From: Spirochaetaceae bacterium
GTDB taxonomy: Bacteria > Spirochaetota > Spirochaetia > Treponematales > Rectinemataceae
Direction: 5' to 3'
NCBI GenBank assembly: GCA_025355995.1
Contig: JANXYQ010000127.1
Span: 1-64,000 of the forward strand
Length of the DNA: 64,000 bases
Within the stretch, counting starts at the first letter, position 1. Every line of letters begins with the position of its first letter. The notes beneath the pieces were generated by a model. That model was not told the DNA's origin. It was given only the letters and a program-made list of their open reading frames with translations, and made no database searches. Below, piece by piece: positions 17,211 through 26,616 of this stretch. The position numbers and the translations under genes were made by a program.

Positions 17211-18076
17211 CGGGAAAGGCTTACGTCGGAGCCTGCTCGTGGAAGTATCCTTCGTGGGAAGGGCTCGTCTATTCGAGCCGGGAGCCCGCCAACTATCTCG
17301 AGGAATACGCCAGGAAGTACGGTTCAGTCGAGGTCGATCAGTGGTTCTGGTCCCTGGGCAAGTCGGGCGCCGCCCTGCCCCGGCTCGAAACGGTGGCGGA
17401 GTACGACGCTTCCAGCCCCCCCGATTTTCGCTTCGTCGTGAAGTGCCCCAACGCGATCACGCTGACCCACTTTTACGGAAGGAAGGGGGAGGCCCTCCGG
17501 CCCAACGCCCTCTTCCTCGACGGCGACTTCTTCCTGAGGTTCGTCGACAGCCTGGCCCCCCTGATTCCCAAGATCGGGCTCTTCCTGTTCCAGTTCGAGT
17601 ACCTCAACAAGGAGAAGATGGCGAGCAAGGCCCGCTTCGAGGGCGCCCTCGAGGCCTTCCTCGACGCCCTCCCCGCCGACCTTCCCTATGCGATCGAGCT
17701 GCGCAATCCGCGATGGCTGGACGGCGAATGGTTCGACCTGCTGCGGGGGCGACGGATCGCTCCCGCCCTCCTCCAGGGGTATTGGATGGACGACGTCGCC
17801 GCGATCGTAGACCGCTTCGGCGAGAGGCTGGGCGAGAGCCTTTGCATCCGGCTCCACGGCGAGGACCGGGAGGGCATGGAGGAGCGCACGGGCGAGGACT
17901 GGAGCAGGATCGTGCGCCCCAAGGACGAGGAAATCGCCAGGATTGTCGGCTCGATCGATCATCGCATCCGGAACGGGAAGAGTGTCTACATAAACGTGAA
18001 CAACCACTTCGAGGGCTCGGCTCCGCTGACCATCGCGAAGGTCCGAGCCCTCCTCGCCGGGAGCCCTCAAACTTGA
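17207..18076 (+). CDS. DUF72 (YecE-like) protein
   Basis: 289 aa TIM-barrel-like DUF72 family. Diagnostic segments are GACSWKYPSWEGLVY at the N-terminus, the VEVDQWFW strand, FRFVVKCPNAITLTH and YAIELRNPRW, and a late YINVNNHFEGSAPLT. The biochemical function is unknown. ATGA overlap with the exporter shows co-translation. A GHxxEG-like element near the C-terminus (NNHFEGSAP) is standard for the family. Confidence 0.85.
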   Translation: MTGKAYVGACSWKYPSWEGLVYSSREPANYLEEYARKYGSVEVDQWFWSLGKSGAALPRLETVAEYDASSPPDFRFVVKCPNAITLTHFYGRKGEALRPNALFLDGDFFLRFVDSLAPLIPKIGLFLFQFEYLNKEKMASKARFEGALEAFLDALPADLPYAIELRNPRWLDGEWFDLLRGRRIAPALLQGYWMDDVAAIVDRFGERLGESLCIRLHGEDREGMEERTGEDWSRIVRPKDEEIARIVGSIDHRIRNGKSVYINVNNHFEGSAPLTIAKVRALLAGSPQT

Positions 18077-18089
18077 CCTAGGGATTCCC

Positions 18090-19514
18090 ATGCGCGAAGC
18101 TACTACCATGACACCTAATTCCCTCCCGGTGCTCATCATGTGCGGGATATCATGCTACGCCGGGCTGTCCCGGCTCGTGATGTACGTCCTCCGCATGGAA
18201 AGCCGTGTAAATCTCTATTTCGCCTTCGTCTGCTTCTCCATCGCCTTCTACGATGCCATGGCCGTCGGTCTCTACAATTGTTCCTCCGTCGAGGCGGGAG
18301 TCCTGTGGCAGAGGGGCCAGTTCTTCGCATCGAACTTTATCGGAGGGAGCGCTTTTCTCATGGTCTTCGCGCTCTATGAGAAGAAGTCGGTCGCTTTCAA
18401 GATCCTCTATATATGCCTCTTGGCGGCCTTCCTGGCCCTTGGCCTGGCCTTTCCCGGCCTCATCGTGTCCGCGAGCCGCCCCAACGTACGATCCTTCGCC
18501 ATTTTTGGCGGTCTCGTGACCTATTTCGAGGGCGTTACCGGCATACTATTCAACCTCACCAATGTATTGCTCGTGGTCGGCATGGCCTACATCCTCAGGA
18601 TCGCCATTTCCGCGGCGAGGAGCCGGAAGAGGGAGGACGCCTACTTCCTCCTCGTAGGGCTGAGTCTCTTTTTCGCCAGCGCCTTCACCGACATCCTGAT
18701 CGCGAGCAACATCATCCTCTCCCTCTACAGCGCGGAGTATGTCTTCTTCGCCCTCATCCTCATGATGGATCTCGCCGTGCAGAAGCGCTTCGTCTCCCTC
18801 TTCCGCGAGGTCGAGGCGCTCAACGTCGGCCTCGAGGCCAGGGTGGAGAGGCGCACGCAGGAGATCACGGGGCTCGTCAGCCAACTCTACTCGAAGAACG
18901 CGGAGCTCCAGGACAAGAATGCGGTCCTGGCCGAGCTCGCCGACCGGGACGGCCTCACGAAGCTGCTGAACCACGCCGCCTTCCATAGGCGGCTCGCCGA
19001 GGAGTTCAGCGCCTCGAGGCGCCAGCTCTTTTGCCTGTCGCTCGTCATGATCGACATCGACCGGTTCAAGGAGATCAACGATACCTACGGCCATCAGGCC
19101 GGCGACAAGGTAATACTCATGGTCGCCGAGGTGCTCATGCACAACTCCAGGGATTACGACCTGAAGTCCAGGCTCGTGGACGATCCGGCCGCGTCCCAGG
19201 CGGCCGAGGCCGGGCCCGCCATACGCCTGTACGACGTGTCCGGCCGCTACGGCGGCGACGAATTCGCCCTCCTCCTGCCCTATTGCGGCGCGAAGGACGT
19301 GCTGGTCATAGCAGAGAGGGTCAGGGCGAGGATCGAGGCGATCGCGGTCCCCGGCCTCCCCGACCTCCGCGTCGGGGCTAGCCTCGGCTGCGCGGTCTAC
19401 GACCCGAGGGCGAAGGCGGACTGCCCCGTGGCGGATTTAATGCAGGCGGCCGACCGCGCCCTCTACGAGGCCAAGGCGGCCGGCCGGGGCCGGACCGCGG
19501 TCTCCTCGGCCTAG
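18090..19514 (+). CDS. Membrane diguanylate cyclase (GGDEF)
   Basis: 474 aa. Six or seven hydrophobic segments fill residues ~10-235, followed by a coiled-coil linker (VEALNVGLEARVERRTQEI onward) and a GGDEF domain with the catalytic GGDEF at 388-392. Between the metal-binding DIDRFKEINDTYGHQAG part and the GGDEF loop there is an extra ~25-residue stretch (around YDLKSRLVDDPAASQA) compared with typical cyclases. No RxxD inhibitory site is evident just before GGDEF (IRLYDVSGRY). Makes cyclic di-GMP in response to an unknown membrane signal. A second ATG (18108) is possible. Confidence 0.88.
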   Translation: MREATTMTPNSLPVLIMCGISCYAGLSRLVMYVLRMESRVNLYFAFVCFSIAFYDAMAVGLYNCSSVEAGVLWQRGQFFASNFIGGSAFLMVFALYEKKSVAFKILYICLLAAFLALGLAFPGLIVSASRPNVRSFAIFGGLVTYFEGVTGILFNLTNVLLVVGMAYILRIAISAARSRKREDAYFLLVGLSLFFASAFTDILIASNIILSLYSAEYVFFALILMMDLAVQKRFVSLFREVEALNVGLEARVERRTQEITGLVSQLYSKNAELQDKNAVLAELADRDGLTKLLNHAAFHRRLAEEFSASRRQLFCLSLVMIDIDRFKEINDTYGHQAGDKVILMVAEVLMHNSRDYDLKSRLVDDPAASQAAEAGPAIRLYDVSGRYGGDEFALLLPYCGAKDVLVIAERVRARIEAIAVPGLPDLRVGASLGCAVYDPRAKADCPVADLMQAADRALYEAKAAGRGRTAVSSA

Positions 19515-20356
19515 CCCGAGGGCCTGATGGTCGCCCGGATGAACAAGTGGTCGGAGGGCAGGCGATTGCGCTGCTCTCGGTTGATGGGGATCTCGCCCTC
19601 GATCACGCCCGCGTCGAGGACTTCGATGTCCTCGGTGCAGAAGATGTAGTCGAGTTGGGCGAAGTTGGCGCGCGGGCCGAAGTAGTAGTGCGTGCGCCGC
19701 TGGTCGATCGGGATGCCCACGGTCTCGAGTACGTCGGCGAAGGGGAGTTCGAGTAGGGGGCCGTACTCGAACTGGTGCTCGCCACGGATCAGTATGCCGT
19801 TGAAGTCGCCGAGCACGACGCAGTTGCGGGTCCGCACGAGGGAGCACAGGACCTCGACCTCGCGGATGCGCTGCTCGAGGCCCCGATCCTCGCCGTGCTG
19901 GGATTTGAGGTGGACGGCGAAGACTTCGAGGTTCCCGCCCCCCTCGCCCAGGTCGAGGCGCAGGAGGTTGCGGGAGAAGGCGCCGGGCATCGCCTTGGCC
20001 CGCGCGCCGGGGAAGCGGCCCTTCTTCAGGAGGGCTCCGACGTAGATGCCTCGGCTCGAGTTCTCCTCGTGGATGCGGCAGTCGTAGCGATCGCCCAGAT
20101 AGATGCGGTTGAAGGCCGTCAGGGTCTCCATGCCGCCCACCTCGCAGAGGCTCACGAGGTCGAAGTCGTATTCGAGGATGGTCGCGGCGATGGCGGCGAT
20201 CTTCCCTCTTTCCTTGTTGGGATTGAAGATCGAGGCGTTCATTGCGAGGTAGTCCGCCTCGTCGAGGGCCTCGAGCTCGTCGCGCCCGTACTCCTTGTCG
20301 AGGAGAAGGTAGAAGTTCTCGGCGTTGAAGGCCGCGACGCTCAAGGGCGAAATCAC
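19511..20356 (-). CDS. Endonuclease/exonuclease/phosphatase family protein
   Basis: 281 aa EEP (DNase I/synaptojanin-like) hydrolase, apparently cytoplasmic. Motifs: N-A-E-N-F at the N-terminus, LVSLCEVGGMETL with the catalytic Glu, HLKSQHG, VLGDFNG and the terminal SDHLFIRA with the catalytic Asp-His. Overlaps the previous gene of its operon by 4 bp and the converging cyclase by 4 bp. Substrate not predictable. Confidence 0.85.
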   Translation of the reverse strand: MISPLSVAAFNAENFYLLLDKEYGRDELEALDEADYLAMNASIFNPNKERGKIAAIAATILEYDFDLVSLCEVGGMETLTAFNRIYLGDRYDCRIHEENSSRGIYVGALLKKGRFPGARAKAMPGAFSRNLLRLDLGEGGGNLEVFAVHLKSQHGEDRGLEQRIREVEVLCSLVRTRNCVVLGDFNGILIRGEHQFEYGPLLELPFADVLETVGIPIDQRRTHYYFGPRANFAQLDYIFCTEDIEVLDAGVIEGEIPINREQRNRLPSDHLFIRATIRPSG

Positions 20357-20697
20357 TCGAGCGATTCGATCGACGAGAGGTACCGCTCCAGAGCGGCCTT
20401 GACTTGAGCCTTGAGGGCCCCGAGCTCTTTGTCGTCCCTGACCATGCCGAAGTATTTATACCAGCCGATGACGAGCTGCCCGACGGTCTCGTAGCTGTAC
20501 CGCGCCTTCGCGCGCTCCTCCGGCGTGATCGAGGCTCGATTCTCGGCCAGGTAGGCGCTCCGTTGGGACAGGAAGCCGATCTGCCCCCTTAGCAGGCTCT
20601 TGAAGACGACTCGGTACGCCCTCTTGTGCCCCATGTTGAAGCAGAAGGCCCCGAAGGCGGCGAAGACGATCAGCAGAGAGATATATAGGTTGTTCAT
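20353..20697 (-). CDS. Small membrane-anchored protein, unknown
   Basis: 114 aa with AGGAGG upstream. N-terminal TM helix (LYISLLIVFAAFGAFCFNMG) then a soluble helical, charged domain (residues ~35-114). Coupled by 4-bp overlap to the EEP gene and 12 bp from the kinase upstream. No family recognised. Confidence 0.6.
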   Translation of the reverse strand: MNNLYISLLIVFAAFGAFCFNMGHKRAYRVVFKSLLRGQIGFLSQRSAYLAENRASITPEERAKARYSYETVGQLVIGWYKYFGMVRDDKELGALKAQVKAALERYLSSIESLE

Positions 20698-20709
20698 TGG
20701 CCTCCTTCC

Positions 20710-22119
20710 CTACATCGGGAATTCCAGGACGATCCTCGTGCCCTCGCCCCTCTCTATCCGTATCGTTCCGGCGAGCTGCTTGGCCAGCAGGGATACTAGC
20801 ATGAAGCCGAAGCCGCCCGAGCTCTCGAAGTCGATTGACTCGGGTATGCCCGCGCCGTTGTCCTGCACCGCGAGGACGGCGTTGGCGCCCTGCGTCGAGG
20901 CGGATACGAAGATCGCGTGGTCGCCCTCTCGCGCGAAGGCGTATTTCATTATGTTGGTCAGGAGCTCGTTCACAAGGATCCCGATCGACTGAAGGCGCTT
21001 CGAGTCTATCGAGAAGTCGTCGATGCATTTCTCGATCTTGACATTTTCGCCGTTGGGGAAGTTGCGCACGGCCTGCTCGACGAGGCGATCCAGGTATCGC
21101 TCGATCGATTGCTCGCCGGAGACGTCGGGCTGGTACAGCCTGTCGTAGAGGACGAGCATGCTGCGCACCCGGCTCTTCGCGTCCTCCAAGGCCGAAACCA
21201 CGGCGCTCTCGCCGCTCGCGTCAGCTTGGAGGGACAGGAGGCTGTAAATGGTATTCATGTTGTTCTTGAGGCGGTGGTGAACCTCCCTGAGAATGAGGTC
21301 CTTTTCCGCGAGGAGGGCCTTGATCCTCTCCTCGTCGCGCTTGCGCTCGGTGATGTCGAAATGCATGCCCGACATCCTGATGGGCTTTCCCGCCGAGTCC
21401 CGCTCCGTGATCTTCCCGTTGTCGAGGATCCAGACCCAGCGGCCGTCCCTGTGGCGCATGCGGAGCTCGATCGAGTGCGAGGCGATCCTGCCGGCGAGGT
21501 AGTCCGCGGTGACTTGGTCCGAGCGCGCGAGGTCCTCCGGATGGGTCATGCCGGCGAAGGTCCGGAAGGCGATGGGAGAGACCCCCTCGCGCGCGTAGCC
21601 CAGGATTCCCAGCCAACGGTCGTTGACGACCAGCTCGTCCGTGTCCATGCGCCAGTCCCAGAGCCCGGCCCCCGAGCCTTCAATCGCGAAGCCGAGCTGT
21701 TCCTCGCGCTCCGCCAGCGCGGCCTCCTTGGCCTTCTCCCGCCTCAGGGACTCGAATAGCCGGAGGGCCGTCTTGATCGAGGCGTCGAGCGCGGCCGCTC
21801 CCGAGCCCTTGTCCGCGTAGCCGTAGTGCGCGATCCCATCGGCTTTCCGGGCGGCGGCCTCGTCCTCGTCGGACGTGAGGAAGAGGACAGGCACTTCCCT
21901 CGCCGAGACGATCTCGGAGGCGGCCTCGGCCCCATCCAATCCCGGCCCGAGATCGAGGTCCATGAGGACGAGGTCGACGGCCTCCTCGGCCGATCCGGCG
22001 AGGGCCACGGCCTCCTTCCCGCTCGCGGCGCGGAGGACGCGATAGCCCCGCGACTCCAGCCGCTCCCTCTCGCCCGACGCGAGGGCCGCGTCGTCCTCGA
22101 CGAGTAGGATGGTCTTCAT
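20710..22119 (-). CDS. Receiver-PAS-histidine kinase (HisKA_2 type)
   Basis: 469 aa; the real start is ATG 22119, where the kinase upstream ends with ATGA. Receiver domain with D54 (VLMDLDLGPG), PAS/PAC around 140-265 (GAGLWDWRMDTDELV), then the HWE/HisKA_2 phosphoacceptor REVHHRLKNNMNTI and a HATPase domain (N-box ELLTNIMKYAF, G1 DNGAGI). No membrane segments; cytoplasmic. It is presumably the second component coupled to the kinase at 22116-23255. Confidence 0.9.
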   Translation of the reverse strand: MKTILLVEDDAALASGERERLESRGYRVLRAASGKEAVALAGSAEEAVDLVLMDLDLGPGLDGAEAASEIVSAREVPVLFLTSDEDEAAARKADGIAHYGYADKGSGAAALDASIKTALRLFESLRREKAKEAALAEREEQLGFAIEGSGAGLWDWRMDTDELVVNDRWLGILGYAREGVSPIAFRTFAGMTHPEDLARSDQVTADYLAGRIASHSIELRMRHRDGRWVWILDNGKITERDSAGKPIRMSGMHFDITERKRDEERIKALLAEKDLILREVHHRLKNNMNTIYSLLSLQADASGESAVVSALEDAKSRVRSMLVLYDRLYQPDVSGEQSIERYLDRLVEQAVRNFPNGENVKIEKCIDDFSIDSKRLQSIGILVNELLTNIMKYAFAREGDHAIFVSASTQGANAVLAVQDNGAGIPESIDFESSGGFGFMLVSLLAKQLAGTIRIERGEGTRIVLEFPM

Positions 22120-23255
22120 GGCGCCAGCCGGTCCGGGAGGATCGCGCGGAAGGTGGTGCCGGCGCCCTCTCCGGAGGAGAATTCGATCCTGCCCCCGAGG
22201 TACCTCTCGGTCAGCATCCTCATGCCGTAGGTCCCGAGGCCCCTTCCCCGGCCCTTCGTCGAGAAGGAGCGCTGGAATACCTGCAGCTGGTGCTCCCTCG
22301 GGATGAAGGCCGGATTGCGCACCGAGATCCGCGTGCGGCCCCTCTCCGCCTCGAGCTCGAGGAGGACCTCCTCGCCCGGGGCCGAGGCCTCGAGCGCGTT
22401 CTTGAGCATGTTGAGTATCACGCGCCGGAGGAGGATGGGATCGGAGAAGGCGAGGGGATTGAGCCTCCCGTCGCGGAGGACGATCCGTTTCCCCCCCGCG
22501 TAGTCGGCTATCTCTGCGTGCCGGACGATCTCTCTTGCGAGCTTCCCCAGGTCGAATTCGATGAGCTCGGTCTCGAGGTCGCCGTTCTCCATCGTCAGGA
22601 TCTCGCGCTGCTGCCTCACCTCGTCTATGAGGCTCTCCATCACCGAGGCCACCCTGGGAAGGTAGTCGTGCTCGCTGGCCATCCCTCCGAACTCGGCGTT
22701 GATCAGGAAGAGGCCCGATTGCAGGCTCGAGAGGCCGTTCATCAAGTCGTGGAAGAAGATGCGCTCCAGGATCTCGCGCCGCTTCTTGTCGCTGATGTCG
22801 TTCATGGTGACCATGAGGAAATTCCCGGGCGTTCCGCCTATGGGAACCGCGGTAACGAGGAGGTCCAGGGAGTCCGATTTCCCGTCCCGCCTCAACGTTA
22901 TGCGGCACTCGCTTTCGACCCTTGCCCGGGTGCGGATCGCCTCGACTATCGTATTGACCGCGCCGCAGACCCGGCAGGCCTCGCTCGTGCCGCAGCCGCC
23001 CGTAGTCTCGAAGGCGTGTACGCAGCCGAGGAGCTCGCCGGGGCGCGAGCCGACCGCCTCCGAGGGCTTCAGGCCGAGGGCCGAGAGGGCGGCGGCGTTG
23101 GCGAACAGCACCTGCCTGCGCCCGTTCACGATGAGGGACATGGTCGGCATCAGGTCGAGTATGGCGTCGTAGGGGACGCTCGCCTTCAATGCGTCGAAGG
23201 TCCTCCGGACGTCGTCGGCCGTATCGCGCTCCGCGGGGGCGAAAAGAGTCTCCAT
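22116..23255 (-). CDS. PAS histidine kinase with a four-cysteine PAS motif
   Basis: 379 aa, no TM segments. PAS domain (residues ~25-165) contains GCVHAFETTGGCG...ACRVCG, giving four cysteines in one loop, suggestive of an Fe-S or zinc site. Phosphoacceptor region ERIFFHDLMNGLSS and a HATPase domain (N-box NMLKNALEAS, GLGTYGMRM). First gene of a minus-strand operon with the receiver-kinase, a small membrane protein and the EEP hydrolase. Possible redox sensing is inferred from the cysteines only. Confidence 0.85.
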   Translation of the reverse strand: METLFAPAERDTADDVRRTFDALKASVPYDAILDLMPTMSLIVNGRRQVLFANAAALSALGLKPSEAVGSRPGELLGCVHAFETTGGCGTSEACRVCGAVNTIVEAIRTRARVESECRITLRRDGKSDSLDLLVTAVPIGGTPGNFLMVTMNDISDKKRREILERIFFHDLMNGLSSLQSGLFLINAEFGGMASEHDYLPRVASVMESLIDEVRQQREILTMENGDLETELIEFDLGKLAREIVRHAEIADYAGGKRIVLRDGRLNPLAFSDPILLRRVILNMLKNALEASAPGEEVLLELEAERGRTRISVRNPAFIPREHQLQVFQRSFSTKGRGRGLGTYGMRMLTERYLGGRIEFSSGEGAGTTFRAILPDRLAP

Positions 23256-23292
23256 CCGGCAAGGATAGTACGCTCGCGGAAAAGTATCAACG

Positions 23293-25200
23293 TCATGCCT
23301 CGAAGAGCTTGCGGATCTGCTTCGCGTAGATCGCGTTGATCGCGTGCCGCTTTATCTCCTGCTTGGCCGAGAGCTCCTTGCCGAGCTCGAAGCCCTGGCT
23401 CAGCAGGGCGAAGCGGAAGACGCGCTCGAAGCTCTTGAAGCCGTTGCGCGCGCTCACGAGCTCGCGGATCTCGGTGTCGATCAGCTCGAGGACCTCCGCC
23501 TGGAGCAGCAGGTCCTCGTAGTCGAGGATCGGCACACGGTTCTCCATCGCCCAGGCGCTCACCGCATCCTTGTCGGGCACGATGAGGGCGGTCAGGTACT
23601 TCTGGTCCTGGCCCAGGACGACGGCCGCCTGGACGTACTGGCTCTCGCAGAGCTTCTGCTCGATGGGCGTCGGCTCGACGTTCTCCCCGCCCAAGAGGAC
23701 GATGGTGTCCTTGGCCCGGCCGGTGATCTTGATCTCGCCGCGGCGGGTCAGCATGCCGAGGTCTCCCGTGTCGAGCCAGAGCTCGGGCGTGAGCACCTTC
23801 GCGGTCAGCTCGGGCTTCTTGTAGTAGCCCCTCATCACCTGGGGACCCCTGACCATGATCAGGCCCTTGCGCCCGGCGCCCAGGGCGGCGCCCCTCTCGT
23901 CGGCGATCCTCACCTCGGTGCCCTCGAGGGCGGGGCCGACGGTGCCGGTCACGGGCTTGCGCTGCAGCCTGCAGGAAATGGCGGGAGCCGTCTCGGTGAG
24001 GCCGTAGGCCTCGAGGATGAGTATGCCGATGGCGCCGAAGAAGCGGTCCACCGACGGCGGCAGGGCGCCGCCACCCGACACGCCCGCGATGAACCGGCCA
24101 CCCAGCTTCTGCTTGATCTTGCCGAATACGAGGAGGTTTCCGAGGGCGTAGAAGGGCGAGAGGAGGACGAAGGGAAGCAGGGAGGCGAGGGCCTCGAGGA
24201 TCCTCGGGCGGCCCTTGAAATCGGGACTGCGGCCGAGCAGGTGGTTGCGGAAGTAGGCGAAGGACTCCCCGACCCCGACGAAGAAGGTGAAGAGGATTTT
24301 CTTGGCGCCCCCCTGGGAGTTGATGCTTCGGTAGACTCCGTCCTTGACCGATTCCCAGATCCGCGGCACCGAGGCCATCCACTGGGGCCGTATGGCCTGC
24401 ATGTCGGCGAGCATGATCGCGCCGACGGGCTTGGAGTAGGCGATCGCGGCCGCCGAGACGAGGATGACGTACTGGAGGATGCGCTCGAAGGAGTGCCACA
24501 CGGGGAGGACGGAGAGCCAGATGTCGCCTGGTGAGATGGTGAGGATCTTCGGCAGCTGCTCGGTCTGGTAGAGGAAGTTGCCGTGGGTGAGCATCACGCC
24601 CTTGGGCTCCCCCGTCGTCCCGGAGGTGTAGATCAGGGTCGCGATGTCGTCGCGCCTTCCCTTGGCGGCCTCGTCCAGGTACTCTGCGGGCAGGCGCGCG
24701 AGGCGGGCGGCGCCGAGGGCCGCCACCTCGGCGAAGGTCCTCAGGCTCAGCCCCGCGGCCTCGGCGGCGGCCTTATCGGCGGCCCCCGGCGGGTCGAGGA
24801 GGACCACCGACTCGAGGAAGGGGAGGCCAGCCTTGTTGGCGATTATCTTGCGCAACTGCTTGTCGTTCTCGAGGATCGAGACGCTGCACTCGCTGAAGTC
24901 GAGAATGTATCGGATCTCCTGCTCGGTGGCGTCGCAGCCCCGCGGCACGTCAGCGGCGCCGAGGCCGAGGAGGGCCAGGTCGACGATCATCCACTCGCGC
25001 CGGTTGTCGGCGATGAGGCCGACGTGGTCTCCGCGCTCGACTCCGAGCTCCTTGAGTCCGGCCGCGAAGCCCTTTATGTCCTCGAGCAGCTCGGAATAGC
25101 TGATCGGCTTGAACTCGGCCCCTGCCTTCGAGAATTGGGCGGTCAAGTCGGGGTAGGCCTTGGCGGTCTCGAGGAACATTAGGGGGATCGTGTTTGGCAT
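23293..25200 (-). CDS. Long-chain acyl-CoA synthetase (AMP-binding)
   Basis: 635 aa, normal length for bacterial FadD-type/eukaryotic-style ligases. ATP-binding motif LIYTSGTTGEPKGV around 187-200, the adenylate motif EAYGLTETAP, and the hinge region DTGDLGMLTRRGEIKITGR. Activates fatty acids to acyl-CoA with ATP via acyl-AMP. GGAGG before ATG 25200. Single-gene unit with its own promoter. Confidence 0.9.
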   Translation of the reverse strand: MPNTIPLMFLETAKAYPDLTAQFSKAGAEFKPISYSELLEDIKGFAAGLKELGVERGDHVGLIADNRREWMIVDLALLGLGAADVPRGCDATEQEIRYILDFSECSVSILENDKQLRKIIANKAGLPFLESVVLLDPPGAADKAAAEAAGLSLRTFAEVAALGAARLARLPAEYLDEAAKGRRDDIATLIYTSGTTGEPKGVMLTHGNFLYQTEQLPKILTISPGDIWLSVLPVWHSFERILQYVILVSAAAIAYSKPVGAIMLADMQAIRPQWMASVPRIWESVKDGVYRSINSQGGAKKILFTFFVGVGESFAYFRNHLLGRSPDFKGRPRILEALASLLPFVLLSPFYALGNLLVFGKIKQKLGGRFIAGVSGGGALPPSVDRFFGAIGILILEAYGLTETAPAISCRLQRKPVTGTVGPALEGTEVRIADERGAALGAGRKGLIMVRGPQVMRGYYKKPELTAKVLTPELWLDTGDLGMLTRRGEIKITGRAKDTIVLLGGENVEPTPIEQKLCESQYVQAAVVLGQDQKYLTALIVPDKDAVSAWAMENRVPILDYEDLLLQAEVLELIDTEIRELVSARNGFKSFERVFRFALLSQGFELGKELSAKQEIKRHAINAIYAKQIRKLFEA

Positions 25201-25225
25201 GGCGTGCCTCCGGTAAGTTGTTTAC

Positions 25226-25254
25226 ATATTAACAGATTATGTCAAAGTATGCAA
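25226..25254 (-). promoter_or_regulatory. Promoter of the acyl-CoA synthetase with an inverted repeat
   Basis: Minus strand: TTGCAT (complement of 25249-25254), 17-bp spacer, TAATAT (complement of 25226-25231). The inverted repeat ACATA-N9-TATGT (25224-25242) spans the -10 and spacer and could be an operator for a fatty-acid regulator. It is an A+T-rich island in a G+C-rich window. Confidence 0.5.
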
Positions 25255-25294
25255 ATCCTATTCTCGATCGGGTCGAAGCGCTACAATCCGCTGC

Positions 25295-26062
25295 ATGCAC
25301 CCACAGCTCGGCTTCCTAGGTTTCGCCCTCCTCATCCTCGCCGGAGGGGCAGCCGGCTTCGTCGACAGCATCGCGGGCGGAGGCGGCATGATCACCCTGC
25401 CCGCCCTCCTCGCGGCGGGACTGCCGCCTCATTTCGCCCTCGGCACCAACAAGCTTCAGTCGACCTTCGGCAGCCTGACCGCCTCGCTGCGCTACCGCGC
25501 CGCCGGCATCGTCCGCTTCCGCGACATGGTTCCTGGCATCGCCGCCACCGCCCTAGGCGCGGGCCTCGGGGCCTTGGCGGTGGGCGCCGTCGATTCGGGC
25601 CTCCTTCGCTTCCTCATACCCGCCCTTCTCCTGGCCATCCTCGTCTTCCTCGCCCTCAAGCCGCGCTTCGGCCTCGACGCTAAGGAGGCCAAGGTCGGCT
25701 GGGTTCCCTTCTGGATAATCGCGGGGCTCGTTCTGGGCTTCTACGACGGCTTCTTCGGGCCGGGCACGGGAACCTTCTGGGCCATGGCCCTCGTCGCCTT
25801 CGCGGGGCTCGACCTTCGGGGCGCCACGGCCCACACGAAGGTCGCCAACTTCACGAGCAACCTCGTGTCCCTCGGCGTCTTCGTCGCGTCGGGCAGCGTG
25901 CTCGCTCCCCTCGGGATAGCGATGGGCCTCGCCCAGGCAGGGGGAGCCTGGGTGGGCAGCCGCGTGGCGCTGAAGCGGGGGGCCGGATTCATCCGCGGCC
26001 TCCTCCTGGCCGTGACCGGCGCGATGATCGTCTACATCGTCCTGCGCTACTGGCTTCGCTAG
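25295..26062 (+). CDS. TSUP-family (TauE/SafE) membrane permease
   Basis: 255 aa with about eight TM segments and two TauE half-repeats, starting with AGFVDSIAGGGGMITLP, the family's signature, and a second half with GFYDGFFGPGTGTFW. Exports small organic or inorganic anions such as sulfite or sulfoacetate; substrate unassigned. There is no Shine-Dalgarno; TACAAT (25282-25287) ends seven bases before the ATG, suggesting a leaderless message. Confidence 0.88.
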   Translation: MHPQLGFLGFALLILAGGAAGFVDSIAGGGGMITLPALLAAGLPPHFALGTNKLQSTFGSLTASLRYRAAGIVRFRDMVPGIAATALGAGLGALAVGAVDSGLLRFLIPALLLAILVFLALKPRFGLDAKEAKVGWVPFWIIAGLVLGFYDGFFGPGTGTFWAMALVAFAGLDLRGATAHTKVANFTSNLVSLGVFVASGSVLAPLGIAMGLAQAGGAWVGSRVALKRGAGFIRGLLLAVTGAMIVYIVLRYWLR

Positions 26063-26610
26063 GGCCAGCGCAGCCCCCGCTCCCTGCCCGCCCTGCGGTA
26101 GGCTCCGAAGGATTCGGCTATCCGCTCGTAGCTCGGAGTGCGCCTCTCGATCGCCGCTATCTTGTCCCGGGCGTCCGGAGCCCAGGGGCTGTCGGGGAAC
26201 TCGCTCGCGACGAGGCTGAAAAAATAATAGGCCCGGGGGAAGAGCCGGATGAGCTCCCGCACCCTCGCCCTCAGCTCCTCGTCCTTCGCCTCGTCGATCG
26301 AGTACCAGGCGCTGGGATGGATGGCCATGAAGCAGTCCATGCCCTTCCTGTAGAGGGCGTAGGCGGGGTCGCCGCGGGCGGCCTCGGGCGGGGCCGCTGG
26401 AGGGGATTCCGGTAGGGCCGATAGCGTGGAAAGGACCCGACCATAGGCTTGATTCAGCGCCGCGAAGCGGAGGTGCCGCTCAATGGGATCCTCTCCCGGC
26501 CGCGAGGGCGCAAGATCGGGGTGAAGCTCCTTGGCCCTCGCTCGGAAGGCCTTCTTCACCAGGCCCCGATCCCTGGTGGGCGGGATGCCTAGCAAGCCGA
26601 AGTCGTCCAT
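26059..26610 (-). CDS. J-domain (DnaJ-like) protein
   Basis: 183 aa. The N-terminal J domain (residues ~3-65) includes the DnaK-stimulating HPD tripeptide (KELHPDLAP). The C-terminal part is helical and unlike the zinc-finger or substrate domains of DnaJ, so this is a specialised co-chaperone of unknown client. Overlaps the converging permease by 4 bp. Confidence 0.75.
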   Translation of the reverse strand: MDDFGLLGIPPTRDRGLVKKAFRARAKELHPDLAPSRPGEDPIERHLRFAALNQAYGRVLSTLSALPESPPAAPPEAARGDPAYALYRKGMDCFMAIHPSAWYSIDEAKDEELRARVRELIRLFPRAYYFFSLVASEFPDSPWAPDARDKIAAIERRTPSYERIAESFGAYRRAGRERGLRWP

Positions 26611-26616
26611 GGTTCA

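Noticed and set aside
22290-23339. A 349-codon plus-strand open frame over the PAS kinase
   Set aside because: Shadow of the kinase at 22116-23255; composition is Glu/Gly/Arg/Val rich with no domain.
23344-24534. A 396-codon plus-strand open frame
   Set aside because: Antisense to the acyl-CoA synthetase and made of low-complexity acidic and Ala/Gly runs.
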